In this document: one piece after another, positions 7,658 to 16,677 of the stretch
Position numbering within the stretch: position 1 is the first letter of the stretch
Layout: each line of letters opens with the position of its first letter
NCBI GenBank assembly: GCA_020555605.1
Contig: JAJCJC010000004.1
Coordinates: 1-64,000, forward strand
Source of the DNA: a bacterium 210917-SL.2.15
GTDB taxonomy: Bacteria > Bacillota > Clostridia > Oscillospirales > Oscillospiraceae
Direction: 5' to 3'
Length of the DNA stretch: 64,000 nucleotides
Program-made: the position numbers and the translations under genes
The notes under the pieces: model-generated
Seen by the model: the letters and a program-made list of their open reading frames with translations, nothing else
Told to the model about the DNA's origin: nothing
Databases searched by the model: none

Positions 7658-8737
7658 TTACTGCTGCTCGGACATGCGCAGCTGCTCCGCCCGCTCTGCT
7701 GTAGCCAGGGCGTCGACCAGTTCATCCAGAGCGCCATCCATGACCGCACCGATCTTATACAGCGTCAAGCCAATGCGGTGGTCGGTAACCCGGCCCTGCG
7801 GGAAATTGTAGGTACGGATGCGCTCGCTGCGCTCACCCGTGCCCACCTGGCTGCGCCGTTCGGCAGCGATGGCGCTGTGCTGCTTTTTCTGCTCGGCGTC
7901 CAGCAGGCGGGAGGCCAGGATCTTCATGGCCCGGTCTTTGTTTTTGTACTGACTGCGCTCGTCCTGGCATTCCACCACCAATCCCGTGGGCCGATGGGTG
8001 ATACGAATGGCAGATTCTGTTTTGTTCACATGCTGCCCCCCTGCGCCGGAGGAACGGAAGGTGTCGATCTGCAGATCGTTCGGATCGATGCGCACCTCCA
8101 CCGCTTCGGCCTCGGGCAGCACCGCCACGGTGACCGTGCTGGTTTGAATGCGGCCCTGGGACTCCGTCTCCGGCACCCGTTGCACCCGGTGAACACCGCT
8201 CTCAAATTTCAGGCGGGAGTATGCTCCCTCCCCTTCAACAAGGAACTGAACCTCCTTCACACCGCCCAGCTCCGTTTCGCTGCAGTTCACCACCTCCACC
8301 CGAAACCCCTTTGCTTCGGCATACATGGTGTACATCCGCAGCAGAGAATGCGCGAACAATGCTGCCTCCTCACCCCCGGCACCAGCCCGGATCTCCATAA
8401 CCACGTTGCGCGCGTCGTTGGGATCGCGGGGCAGCAATAAAAGCCTGATTTCTTCCCGCAGCCGCTCTAGGTCAGAAAGGGCCGCAGCGATCTCCTCCCG
8501 GGCACTTTCCTGAAAATCTGGCTCAGCGGAAAGTTCTCGGGCCGCTTCCAGATCCCGCCGCCGTTCCTGCAAAGCCCGCCAGGCTTCAATCAGGGGCGAA
8601 AGCTCCTTCTCCTCCCGGCTCAGGGCGCGCAGCTTTTCCCGGTCGGCATACACCGCCGGATCAGCCAGCTGACTGTGCACTTCCTCATAATGGAGTTCCA
8701 GCGCCTTGAGCTTCTCCAACATGCCCTGCTCCGCCAT
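7658..8737 (-). CDS. prfA: Peptide chain release factor 1
   Basis: A 359-residue class I release factor. The GGQ peptidyl-hydrolysis motif is in [12 protein letters not shown] (about residue 232), and the codon-recognition tripeptide is PET in [10 protein letters not shown] (about 186-188), the PxT form that marks RF1 (UAA/UAG) rather than RF2. The start ATG overlaps the flavodoxin TGA by one base (TGATG). Its usual partner, the glutamine methyltransferase gene prmC, is about 30 kb away at 37828 instead of adjacent. Confidence 0.95.
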   Translation of the reverse strand: MAEQGMLEKLKALELHYEEVHSQLADPAVYADREKLRALSREEKELSPLIEAWRALQERRRDLEAARELSAEPDFQESAREEIAAALSDLERLREEIRLLLLPRDPNDARNVVMEIRAGAGGEEAALFAHSLLRMYTMYAEAKGFRVEVVNCSETELGGVKEVQFLVEGEGAYSRLKFESGVHRVQRVPETESQGRIQTSTVTVAVLPEAEAVEVRIDPNDLQIDTFRSSGAGGQHVNKTESAIRITHRPTGLVVECQDERSQYKNKDRAMKILASRLLDAEQKKQHSAIAAERRSQVGTGERSERIRTYNFPQGRVTDHRIGLTLYKIGAVMDGALDELVDALATAERAEQLRMSEQQ

Positions 8738-9231
8738 CAGCTCTGCTCCGCCGCCTCGCCGCGCAGTGCGCGCACAAAATCGTACACTTTCTGATGATAA
8801 TCGGCCGCCTTTGGCTGCAGCGACAATCCCAGCACATGGGGTGCGGACAGATATTGATCCATCTGCTGATACACGGTTTCATAGGGTGAATCGCCCATAT
8901 GCGTAATGACATAAGCCACCCGCTCCGGCAGCTCTTTCCCGTGCTCGATCAAAAACGAGCGGGTAATGCTGCTGCACCGTCCGGCCCACACAGGCGTGGC
9001 CAGAACGATCTCATCATACTGCCCCAGCGGCCGCTTCGTTTCAAAGGGCGCCAGCGCTTCGGGCGTTTTCTTCATGGCGTCCAGCCCGGCAGCCACAAAC
9101 CCCACCGGCCCTTTCCGGCCCTTTCCATCGGTAATCTCCAACAGTTCCGCGTCCAAAAGCTCCGCAATTTTTCCCATCACGGCCCTGGTGTTGCCCGTGC
9201 GGGAATAATAGATACACAAACAATGACTCAT
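8737..9231 (-). CDS. Flavodoxin-like protein
   Basis: A 164-residue flavodoxin-fold protein. The FMN phosphate loop is [11 protein letters not shown] near the N-terminus, and the second loop is [12 protein letters not shown]. Family members carry electrons or act as NAD(P)H-quinone-type oxidoreductases; the partner is unknown. It lies inside the translation/cell-wall operon between the YdcF-like gene and prfA, with a one-base stop/start overlap onto prfA. Confidence 0.82.
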   Translation of the reverse strand: MSHCLCIYYSRTGNTRAVMGKIAELLDAELLEITDGKGRKGPVGFVAAGLDAMKKTPEALAPFETKRPLGQYDEIVLATPVWAGRCSSITRSFLIEHGKELPERVAYVITHMGDSPYETVYQQMDQYLSAPHVLGLSLQPKAADYHQKVYDFVRALRGEAAEQS

Positions 9232-9246
9232 AAGCGATTCCTCCTG

Positions 9247-10020
9247 TCAAAGCCAGTTTTGTTTTGCCACGGCAAAGGCTTCCCGGATATAGTAATTCGC
9301 CGTCAGCGGCCAGTAGGCTGCCGGCATATGGGCCGCCACGGGCACCATGCCCTCACCCCAATACCGATGGGCGCGGTACAGGTGGTAATCCGCGCTGACC
9401 ACCGCAACGGCTCCGCCGGTGTCCATGTTGTGCCGGGCCAGCAGTTCTTTGGAATACGCAACGTTTTCCTCGGTATTGTCCGCCTGTTCCTCCACCAGGA
9501 TGCGCTCCTCGTCCACACCGTGGGCGATCAGCCAGTCCGCCATACAGCGGCCTTCGGAAATGTCCTCTCCCGGGCCTTGGGACCCGGTAACCACAATGGG
9601 TACCTCAAGCCGATGCGAGACATAATCCAGAGCCGCCTCCAAACGGCTTTGCAGCGCCAGGGACGGCTGGGTGCCGTTCACCCCGGCCCCCAGCACCACC
9701 ACAGCGGACACCGGGCTTTCCCGGTCTGTGCGGCCATAGCCGATGATCTGCGCCTCCAGCACAGCAAACACCGTTGCTCCGCTGATCAGCACAGCCGCCA
9801 GAAGGATAAGCACAGCCTGAGCCAGCCGGCTCTCCCGCCGCTGCCACAACAGATGCCATAATGCAGTATACGCTGCTATACACAGCAGAAGGAGGCCTGA
9901 AAAGCGCATGGGCGTGTAGAAGAACAAAAACACCACCGCCAGCAGCGCGCACAGCGCTGCCAGAAGCAGGCCCAGCGGCACTGTATGCCGTCGTCCCCTG
10001 TATCCACGTGCCCGGTTCAT
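9247..10020 (-). CDS. YdcF/SanA-like DUF218 membrane protein
   Basis: A 257-residue protein with three or four N-terminal membrane helices (PLGLLLAALCALLAVVFLFF and following to about residue 95) and a DUF218 domain: AVVVLGAGVNG, then VPIVVTGSQGPGEDISEG, EEQADNTEENVAYSKELL and VVSADYHLYRAH. DUF218 proteins are linked to envelope integrity and cell-wall metabolism, which suits an operon with ddl and murF. Start chosen at ATG 10020, overlapping the ABC-F stop as ATGA. Confidence 0.82.
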   Translation of the reverse strand: MNRARGYRGRRHTVPLGLLLAALCALLAVVFLFFYTPMRFSGLLLLCIAAYTALWHLLWQRRESRLAQAVLILLAAVLISGATVFAVLEAQIIGYGRTDRESPVSAVVVLGAGVNGTQPSLALQSRLEAALDYVSHRLEVPIVVTGSQGPGEDISEGRCMADWLIAHGVDEERILVEEQADNTEENVAYSKELLARHNMDTGGAVAVVSADYHLYRAHRYWGEGMVPVAAHMPAAYWPLTANYYIREAFAVAKQNWL

Positions 10021-11906
10021 CCCTCCGCCTCCTCCGCCAGAGCGTCCCACTGCTCGTAAAGTTTGTCCAGCGCCGCCTGGGCCGCATCTTTTTCTTCACA
10101 CAGCGCGCGCAGTTTTTCATAGTCACAGGCATGCTCTTCCATCGCCCGATCCAGGGCGGCAAGCTGCTCCTCCGCTTTCGCGATTTCCCGTTCGCAGATC
10201 GTCAGCTGTTTGCGGGCGGCATTCTGATTGCGGTTTCCCTTGGCTGTCGGTTTCCTTGGCTTCTTTTCCACTGCCGGCGGCGCTTTTTCCTTTTCCTGCT
10301 GCGCTTTCACCGCGCGGTACTTCTCAAAGCCAAAGGGATAATCATGGATCGCTCCGCCTTCCAGCTCCCAGATGCGGGTGGCAAATTTGTTGATAAAATA
10401 CCGGTCATGGGACACAAACAACAGTGTGCCGCCGAACTGCTCCACCGCGTTTTCAATCCACTCCCGGGAGGCAATGTCCAAATGGTTGGTCGGCTCGTCC
10501 AGAATCAGGAAATTAATATCCTCATCCATCAGAATGCACAGCTTCAAGCGGCTCAACTCGCCGCCGGAAAGGACGGACACGCTTTTGAACACATCCTCCC
10601 CCCGAAAATGAAAGGCCGCCAGACGGTTGCGGGCCGTCTGCGCCGTACAGTCCGTCTCATAAATCATAGTGTCCACTAGATTGCGCCCGCCATGTGGAAA
10701 GGAAACGATCTGGGGAAGATACGCCGCCTTGACGGCGGGGCCGGTCTTGATGCGCCCGCCCAGGGGCTGTTCCTGTCCCAAAAGCAGCTTCAAAAAGGTA
10801 GACTTGCCCGTGCCGTTGTCGCCGATCAGGGCAATGCGCTCGCCGCCGCGCACTTTCAAATTCACATTAGAGAACAGCGTGCGCCCTTTAAAGCCCATGG
10901 AAAGATCCCGCAGGGAGAACACCTCGTCCCCGGCGAACTCCCGCTCACCAAAGGATGCCGTCAGATTCCGCTCCCGATTGGGCTTTTCCACCGTGTTGAG
11001 TTTTTCGATACGCCGCTCCATCACAATGGCGCGGCGGTACATTTTGTCGTTGCCCTGAAAAGCCCACAGGCGCATTTTTTCCGCCGCCTCGCTGAGCTGC
11101 TCGATTTTAGCCTGATTTTTCTCATACTGCCGCAGGCGTTCCTCGTAGCGCTTTTCTTTCTCCACAGCGTAAAAGCTGTAGTTTCCGGAGTAGAATTCCG
11201 CCTTTCCGTCCAGCAGTTCGATCACACGGCTGACGGTGCGGTCGAGAAAATACCGGTCGTGGGAGATGGTCAGCACGGTGCCCTTGAAATGAGAGATGTA
11301 TTCCTCCAGCCATTCTGTGGCGTGCAGGTCGAGGTGGTTTGTCGGCTCGTCCAGCAGCAGGATGTCTGTGTCCTCTAAAATGAGGCGGCCCAGGTTCACT
11401 CGGGTCTTTTCGCCGCCGGAGAGGGAATCGAAGCGCCGCGCGCGCATGTCCAGAGGGATGGACAGGCCCGCACAGACCTTGTTCAGTTCGGTTTTCGTGT
11501 TATACCCGCCCATACCCTCAAAGGACGCGCTCAGCTCGCCGTAGCGCCGCAGGAGCGCCGGATCGTCGTCCCCACCGGCCATCTGTCCTTCCAAGCGCTT
11601 GAGTTCCGCCTCCAGCGCATGAATGCGTTCAAAGGCGCTCTCCAGCACATCCTCCACGGTGTACCCTGCAGGATACACCGGGATCTGGGAAATGAGTCCC
11701 AGCCGCCGGCCCGGGGCAACGATCACCTCGCCGCTGTCGTAATCCAGCTCGCCGGTCAGAATTTTGAACAGGGTGCTCTTGCCGCTGCCGTTTTTGCCCA
11801 ACAGTCCCACCCGTTCGCCGGAATCAATTTTGAACGTGACACCGTCCAAAATCTTTTTTTCCAGGTCAAAGGATTTGACAAGCCCTGAAATGTTAATATC
11901 GATCAT
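10017..11906 (-). CDS. ABC-F family ribosomal ATPase
   Basis: A 629-residue soluble protein with two ABC domains and no membrane segment, the ABC-F layout. Domain 1 has GLLGKNGSGKST, LSGGEKTRVNLG and LLLDEPTNHLD; domain 2 has LIGDNGTGKST, LSGGELSRLKLC and LILDEPTNHLD. The linker between them (about 240-320) is charged and helical, and the C-terminus (about 535-629) is a charged coiled coil. ABC-F proteins bind the ribosomal E site; some protect against antibiotics, others are housekeeping. Operon placement with murF and prfA favours housekeeping. Confidence 0.92.
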   Translation of the reverse strand: MIDINISGLVKSFDLEKKILDGVTFKIDSGERVGLLGKNGSGKSTLFKILTGELDYDSGEVIVAPGRRLGLISQIPVYPAGYTVEDVLESAFERIHALEAELKRLEGQMAGGDDDPALLRRYGELSASFEGMGGYNTKTELNKVCAGLSIPLDMRARRFDSLSGGEKTRVNLGRLILEDTDILLLDEPTNHLDLHATEWLEEYISHFKGTVLTISHDRYFLDRTVSRVIELLDGKAEFYSGNYSFYAVEKEKRYEERLRQYEKNQAKIEQLSEAAEKMRLWAFQGNDKMYRRAIVMERRIEKLNTVEKPNRERNLTASFGEREFAGDEVFSLRDLSMGFKGRTLFSNVNLKVRGGERIALIGDNGTGKSTFLKLLLGQEQPLGGRIKTGPAVKAAYLPQIVSFPHGGRNLVDTMIYETDCTAQTARNRLAAFHFRGEDVFKSVSVLSGGELSRLKLCILMDEDINFLILDEPTNHLDIASREWIENAVEQFGGTLLFVSHDRYFINKFATRIWELEGGAIHDYPFGFEKYRAVKAQQEKEKAPPAVEKKPRKPTAKGNRNQNAARKQLTICEREIAKAEEQLAALDRAMEEHACDYEKLRALCEEKDAAQAALDKLYEQWDALAEEAEG

Positions 11907-11946
11907 ACGTTGAAAACTCCTGTTTTTCTCTTTGCCTCTGCGTGCC

Positions 11947-13311
11947 TCATGCCTCGCTCAACTGCTCCACCAGCTTCGGAAACGCCATGGCGTGGCTGGC
12001 CTTCACCAGCACCGCCGTATCCCGTCCTGCCAAAGCCAAAACGGTGTCCAGCGCCGCCGCCCGATCAGGGAACCACTGCACATTTGCGCAGCCGCCCTCC
12101 CGGGCGCCCCGGGCGATCTCCCCTGCTTTCTCCCCAATGGCCACCACCGCGTCGATCTGTTCCCGGGCACAGCACATCCCCATATCGTAATGGGCCTGAG
12201 GCGAGAGTGCGCCCAACTCCCCCATATCGCCCAGCACCGCCGCGGTACGCTCTCGTCCGCTCCGGGCCAGGGTGTGAATGGCCGCGGCCATGGACTGGGG
12301 ATTGGCATTGTAGCAGTCCGACAGGATCAACGCCCCGTCGGCACGATGGATCAGGCGCATCCGCTCCCCCGCCGGCTCATAGTGGGCCACGCCCGCCGTG
12401 ATCTCTTCCGGGCCAAGGCCCAGTTTTTCGCCGATCACAGCGGCCATGGCGGCGCTGTAAATCATGTGCCGCCCCGGCGCAGGGATGGACAGGCGGTAGG
12501 CCGCCTGAGCGGTGCACACAGTGCAGTCTACCCCGTCGAGGCCTCTGTCCTCCACTTCCGTCACGCGCACATTGCAGTTCTCGCCCTCGCCGCAGCGATA
12601 AACCGGAACCTCCGGATGCACAGTATTCAGCAGCGCATCGTCTCCATTTAATACAGCAAACCCGTCTGGGCTGAGATAGTCAAAAATTTCGCACTTGGCC
12701 TTTAAAATTCCCTCGCGACTACCCAGATTTTCAATGTGAGCATCTCCCACGTTGCTGATCACTGCAATATCCGGACGCACCATTTCACCCAGATACCGGA
12801 TCTCGCCAAAATGGTTCATGCCCGTTTCAATCACGGCAGCGCGGTGCTCCGGCGACAGACGCAGCAGGGTTTTCGGCACGCCGATGTCATTGTTGAAATT
12901 GCCCTCGGTCCACAGCACCTTTCCGTGCTCCGAGAGTACTGCGGCGATCATTTCTTTTGTAGTAGTTTTTCCCACACTGCCGGTAATTTGAATAAAGGGA
13001 ATGTGGAACTGCGTCCGGTACCATGCGGCCAGCGCTTTGTAGGCCAGACGGGTGTCCGGCACCTGAATGTAAAACTTACCCGCCCCAAATTGCTCCGGCA
13101 CCCGGGAGCACAGCGTTCCCTCGGCGCCGGCAGCCAGAGCGGCAGCAATAAAATCGTGTCCGTCCCGAGCGGCGATCAGGGGCACAAACAGCATCCCCGG
13201 CCGGCACTGCCGGCTGTCCGTCTCCGCTCCGGTCACACACTGCGCCGCGCTGCCGAAAAGCAGCGTGCCGCCAGTGGCCTCCAGCAACTGTGCTGCGGTT
13301 GTGCTTTGCAT
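11947..13311 (-). CDS. murF: UDP-MurNAc-tripeptide--D-Ala-D-Ala ligase
   Basis: A 454-residue Mur ligase that joins D-Ala-D-Ala to the UDP-MurNAc-tripeptide in the cytoplasm. ATP-binding GSVGKTTTKEM (about residues 108-118), central TEGNFNNDIGVP and ETGMNHFGEI, and the C-terminal ligase domain (LSDCYNANPQSM). Start ATG 13311 is preceded by GGAGG. It follows ddl, which makes its dipeptide substrate, 17 bp away, so the two consecutive steps are co-transcribed. Confidence 0.95.
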   Translation of the reverse strand: MQSTTAAQLLEATGGTLLFGSAAQCVTGAETDSRQCRPGMLFVPLIAARDGHDFIAAALAAGAEGTLCSRVPEQFGAGKFYIQVPDTRLAYKALAAWYRTQFHIPFIQITGSVGKTTTKEMIAAVLSEHGKVLWTEGNFNNDIGVPKTLLRLSPEHRAAVIETGMNHFGEIRYLGEMVRPDIAVISNVGDAHIENLGSREGILKAKCEIFDYLSPDGFAVLNGDDALLNTVHPEVPVYRCGEGENCNVRVTEVEDRGLDGVDCTVCTAQAAYRLSIPAPGRHMIYSAAMAAVIGEKLGLGPEEITAGVAHYEPAGERMRLIHRADGALILSDCYNANPQSMAAAIHTLARSGRERTAAVLGDMGELGALSPQAHYDMGMCCAREQIDAVVAIGEKAGEIARGAREGGCANVQWFPDRAAALDTVLALAGRDTAVLVKASHAMAFPKLVEQLSEA

Positions 13312-13328
13312 AACCCTTGCCTCCCGTT

Positions 13329-14381
13329 TCAGCGCGTTCCCCGCTGGCGCAGGGACAATGCAATGATCTTTTCACACAATTCACCATAGGAAATCCCCAT
13401 AGCAGCAGCCTCCTGAGGAATGAGACTGGTGGGCGTCATGCCCGGCAAGGTGTTGATTTCCAGGCAGTAGGCTTTTCCGTCCTCCGTCAGCAGGAAGTCC
13501 GCCCGGGAATAGACGGACAGTCCCAGTTTATGGTACAGCTTGAGTGTGGTTTCGCCCAGAAGCTTCTGCTCAGCCTCGGTGATGGGGGCGGGGCACAGTT
13601 CCCGCGGCTTTCCGTTGTATTTGTTGTTGTAATCATAACCCGCCTCGTCAGGGATGATCTCCACCGCGGGGAGATACTCCTCGCCCAGCACGCCGCAGGT
13701 CAGCTCCCGGCCGGTGATTTTCTCCTCCACCACCACATGGTTTCCATACTTCAGGCACAGCGTCAAAGCCTCGGGCAGCTGTTCCGCCCGGTCCACCACC
13801 TGTACGCCCAGAGACGATCCGCCGGTCACCACCTTGATGACACAGGGACACGCGATGCTCTGGCACAGTGCAGGAATATCGGCTGCAGTATATGTAAATT
13901 CCTGCCACTTCGGTGTCAGGATTCCGGCCGATTCCATCATCACTTTGGTAATGGCCTTATCCATGGCCATGGCGCTGGAACGGTAGTCCGCGCCGGTGTA
14001 GGGGATTCCCATCAGGTCAAAAGCGGCCTGAATGCGCCCGTCCTCGCCGCACTGGCCGTGCAGCGCAAGAAACACAATATCCGCAGCAGCACAGAATTCC
14101 AGAACGCCCTTTCCAAAAATGCTGCCGCTCTGATCGGCGCGGCTGCGGCGCACAGCCTTCAGATCCGGCTCCTCCCGCCCTGCGGGAATCGTGGAAACAA
14201 GGCCGTCCGGGACGCCGAAGGCGTCCTTCGGCGCAACATCCAGGCCCTCAAAGCCCATATAAAGATCCACTACCGCCGCCCGGTGGCCCCGCGCGCGCAA
14301 CGCCCGGCAGATATTTACGCCGGAGAGAAAAGAAATATTGCGTTCAGTGCTTAAGCCCCCCGCCAAAACTGCAATGTTCAT
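13329..14381 (-). CDS. ddl: D-alanine--D-alanine ligase
   Basis: A 350-residue ATP-grasp ligase. N-terminal NIAVLAGGLSTERNISFLSG, substrate loop PYTGADYRSSAMAMDK, ATP-binding CVIKVVTGGSSLGV and the metal-site segment YCLEINTLPGMTPTSLIP. Start chosen at ATG 14381, which has TTTGGAGG eight bases upstream; the longer open frame would add 40 unrelated residues. First gene of the operon, downstream of the promoter at 14457-14485. An active-site Phe/Tyr choice that would indicate D-Ala-D-Lac specificity was not resolved. Confidence 0.95.
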   Translation of the reverse strand: MNIAVLAGGLSTERNISFLSGVNICRALRARGHRAAVVDLYMGFEGLDVAPKDAFGVPDGLVSTIPAGREEPDLKAVRRSRADQSGSIFGKGVLEFCAAADIVFLALHGQCGEDGRIQAAFDLMGIPYTGADYRSSAMAMDKAITKVMMESAGILTPKWQEFTYTAADIPALCQSIACPCVIKVVTGGSSLGVQVVDRAEQLPEALTLCLKYGNHVVVEEKITGRELTCGVLGEEYLPAVEIIPDEAGYDYNNKYNGKPRELCPAPITEAEQKLLGETTLKLYHKLGLSVYSRADFLLTEDGKAYCLEINTLPGMTPTSLIPQEAAAMGISYGELCEKIIALSLRQRGTR

Positions 14382-14456
14382 GTAATTGCCTCCAAACCAA
14401 AGTCTATGATCGAATACGCCACCGGCGCATTTCCAGCTTATAACAATACAGAATAT

Positions 14457-14485
14457 AATATAGCACGATTTACAAAAAGATACAA
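14457..14485 (-). promoter_or_regulatory. Promoter of the ddl operon
   Basis: Minus-strand TTGTAT, 17-bp spacer, TATATT, about 75 bp upstream of the ddl start. It would drive nine genes down to the terminator at 4524. Confidence 0.7.
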
Positions 14486-14498
14486 TGCTCTTGTATCG

Positions 14499-14529
14499 CA
14501 AAAAAGGGGGAGTCTCCTCCCCCTTTTCC
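14499..14529 (-). terminator. Terminator of the SLH protein gene
   Basis: Minus-strand AAAAGGGGGAG / CTCCCCCTTTTTT hairpin just downstream of the 14531 stop. Confidence 0.8.
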
Positions 14530-14530
14530 T

Positions 14531-15514
14531 TTATTTCAGCCAGTCAAAGGGTCCGCTGCTCTTACTTTCCATCAGATCCATGGCAGCGCACAGCATTTCG
14601 GCTGCTGCCGCTCGGGTCAGTGTTGCATTGCAGTCCGTCCCGTCACTGAGCACGCCCACCGAGGAAAGGTTTGCCACAGACTGCACCGCCCAGGCCGGTA
14701 CATTTTCACCGGAAAAGGCCTCTGCGTCCACATCGGTCACCGCCATAGTGCGGTTCAGGATCGCCGCAGCCTCGCTGTAGGTGATGGGCGTATCGGCAGA
14801 GAACACCACCCGGCCGTTTTCCACCTGACCGGAGATCACGCCGGCATTCAGCGCTTCGCTGGCATACGCTTTGGCCCAGGAGGGAATGTTCTCATCATCG
14901 CTGAACCCCGTCACACTGACCGCCGGCACCTGGTCGATCCCCGCAGCGGACATGGCCATGGCGAGAAATTCGCTGCGGCTCACCTGTGCGTCCGGGTCAA
15001 AAAAGAATTTCTTGCCCACCTGACGGCCGGTGAACACCCCTTCTTCGGCCAGACGCACCGAGGCCGCATGGGCTGCGTTATCCTCCATATCAGCATAGCG
15101 GATGCCGGTTTTGCTCTTCAGGATTTCCACTTTCACCGTGGCCGGCGCGGACACATTCCCATCTTCGTCCTCCACGCAGAAGGTAAAGGAATCCTTGCCG
15201 GTCTTGCCAGCGTTCGGCGTGTAAACAAACACGTTTCCCTCGGCCTCGTTCAGCGTCACCGTACCTTTTTTGGGCATTTCCAGGATCTCATAGCGCAGCT
15301 CCCCGCCTTCCGGATCCGTGGCTTTCAGCCGCCCCTGCATCCGTACATTCTGATAGGTGGCATACGACTGGTTTTCCGCAATCGGCATGACGGTCAGTTC
15401 GTCCATACTCTCTGCACTCTCCGCGCCGGCGGCATAGGCGGGCAGCGCTAAAGAAAGGGTCAGCACCAGGCCAGCCAGCAGCGCCGGCATGCGGCGCGTC
15501 CAAATCTCTTTCAC
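14531..15514 (-). CDS. Secreted SLH-domain protein with Ig/cadherin-like domain
   Basis: A 327-residue exported protein. Signal peptide (RRMPALLAGLVLTLSLALPAYAAG), one cadherin/Ig-like module (about 55-125; ATDPEGGELRYEI ... GKDSFTFCVEDEDGNVS) and three SLH repeats (about 130-325; each with an F/YxD start and a SRSEFLAM / TYSEAAAIL / TRAAAAEML helix). SLH domains bind secondary cell-wall polymer, so it is probably wall-anchored. Start chosen as GTG 15514, preceded by GTGGGAGG. Single-gene unit with its own terminator. Ligand and role unknown. Confidence 0.85.
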   Translation of the reverse strand: MKEIWTRRMPALLAGLVLTLSLALPAYAAGAESAESMDELTVMPIAENQSYATYQNVRMQGRLKATDPEGGELRYEILEMPKKGTVTLNEAEGNVFVYTPNAGKTGKDSFTFCVEDEDGNVSAPATVKVEILKSKTGIRYADMEDNAAHAASVRLAEEGVFTGRQVGKKFFFDPDAQVSRSEFLAMAMSAAGIDQVPAVSVTGFSDDENIPSWAKAYASEALNAGVISGQVENGRVVFSADTPITYSEAAAILNRTMAVTDVDAEAFSGENVPAWAVQSVANLSSVGVLSDGTDCNATLTRAAAAEMLCAAMDLMESKSSGPFDWLK

Positions 15515-15652
15515 AACAAAGACCTCCCACAAAATGAAATTGATGTGTTCCATGGTAGGTATTGTCTGTCTTTCCGTCTTGAATATACAATCTCCGGAAA
15601 CATTCCGCCTCTGGCAAATTTTTGCAGTGCCCTTTCCCCCCTGCCCCGAATG

Positions 15653-15661
15653 TGGTATGAT
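15653..15661 (+). promoter_or_regulatory. Extended -10 element of the coiled-coil gene
   Basis: TGGTATGAT, an extended -10 box, about 31 bp before the start at 15693; no clear -35. Confidence 0.4.
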
Positions 15662-15692
15662 GGCTTTACATAAACCGAAAGGAGCTTCTCCC

Positions 15693-16628
15693 ATGACGCC
15701 TTACGATACGCGACTTTCTGCCCTGCATGAAAAACTTCTGCGCAAACGGCAGCTCTGCGCCGAGCGCGAGGAACTCAACGCCCAGCTTTCCCAGCTGCAG
15801 GAAACGGAGCGGCAGCTGCGCAGCATCCGCACTGCCGAGCAGGAGGACGTGGACAAACTCCAGCGTGTTTCCCTCTCCTCCCTTTTCTATGCCATTGTCA
15901 GCCAGAAAGAGGAAAAGCTGGCCAAGGAACAGGCAGAAGCATACGCCGCCGCCACCAAACACGACGCCGCTGTCCAGCAATGCCGCGCAGTGGAACAGCA
16001 CCTGCTCTCTGTGGACTCAGAGCTGCAATCCCTGTCCATGGTGGAACGGGAATACGAGGAAACGCTGGCGCAGAAAGCAGAAGCCCTGAAAACTGCCGAT
16101 CCGGCGCGGGGCGCAGTATTGTGTCAAACGGAGGATCAACTCTCTGCCCTGGCAGCCCAGGCAAAAGAGCTTGCGGAAGCCGAGTGCGCCGGACAGGAGA
16201 TGCTGCAAAAGCTCCATGCCGTCTCCAGCGCGCTGGACAGCGCCGAGGGCTGGGGAACATGGGACCTCTTCGGCGGCGGACTGATCACCGATCTGGCCAA
16301 ATATTCCAAGCTGGACAAAGCGCAGTCCCGCATCAACGAACTGCAGTCCCACCTGAACCGCTACCGCGCCGAGCTGGCCGATGTCATGCTACAAGCCGAC
16401 ATTCAGGTGGATATCGGCGATTTTCTCCGTTTTGCCGATTTCTTCTTTGACGATGCCTTTTCCAGTTGGGCCGTTCTGGACCGCATCCGTGACGCCTCTC
16501 AGCAGGCCGCTTCCACCCGCCAGAAAGTGCTGCAGATCCAGGACCGCCTCAGTGCCGCACGGGCGCAGCTGGAACAGGAAACCGCCGCGCTGGACCGGCA
16601 GCACCGCGCCCTGGTGCTGGAGGGCTGA
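15693..16628 (+). CDS. Coiled-coil protein of unknown function
   Basis: A 311-residue soluble protein dominated by heptad-like, Gln/Glu/Ala-rich helices: about residues 5-60, 75-170 and 265-311. Between them is a short non-helical block, GWGTWDLFGGGLITDLAKYSKLD, and a hydrophobic VDIGDFLRFADFFFDD. No signal peptide or membrane segment. Start at ATG 15693 with AAAGGAG upstream. Neighbours are an SLH protein (divergent) and rodA (convergent), which may hint at an envelope or cytoskeletal role, but nothing shows this directly. I do not recognise the family with confidence. Confidence 0.8.
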   Translation: MTPYDTRLSALHEKLLRKRQLCAEREELNAQLSQLQETERQLRSIRTAEQEDVDKLQRVSLSSLFYAIVSQKEEKLAKEQAEAYAAATKHDAAVQQCRAVEQHLLSVDSELQSLSMVEREYEETLAQKAEALKTADPARGAVLCQTEDQLSALAAQAKELAEAECAGQEMLQKLHAVSSALDSAEGWGTWDLFGGGLITDLAKYSKLDKAQSRINELQSHLNRYRAELADVMLQADIQVDIGDFLRFADFFFDDAFSSWAVLDRIRDASQQAASTRQKVLQIQDRLSAARAQLEQETAALDRQHRALVLEG

Positions 16629-16676
16629 ACAAAACGAACGCTCCCCGGATTGGATCCGGGGAGCGTTCGTTTTGTT
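16628..16676. terminator. Bidirectional terminator, 23-bp stem
   Basis: AACAAAACGAACGCTCCCCG... (16628-16650) pairs perfectly with 16654-16676 around a TGG loop. It serves the coiled-coil gene (+) and rodA (-); each side ends in a T-rich arm. Confidence 0.9.
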
Positions 16677-16677
16677 C

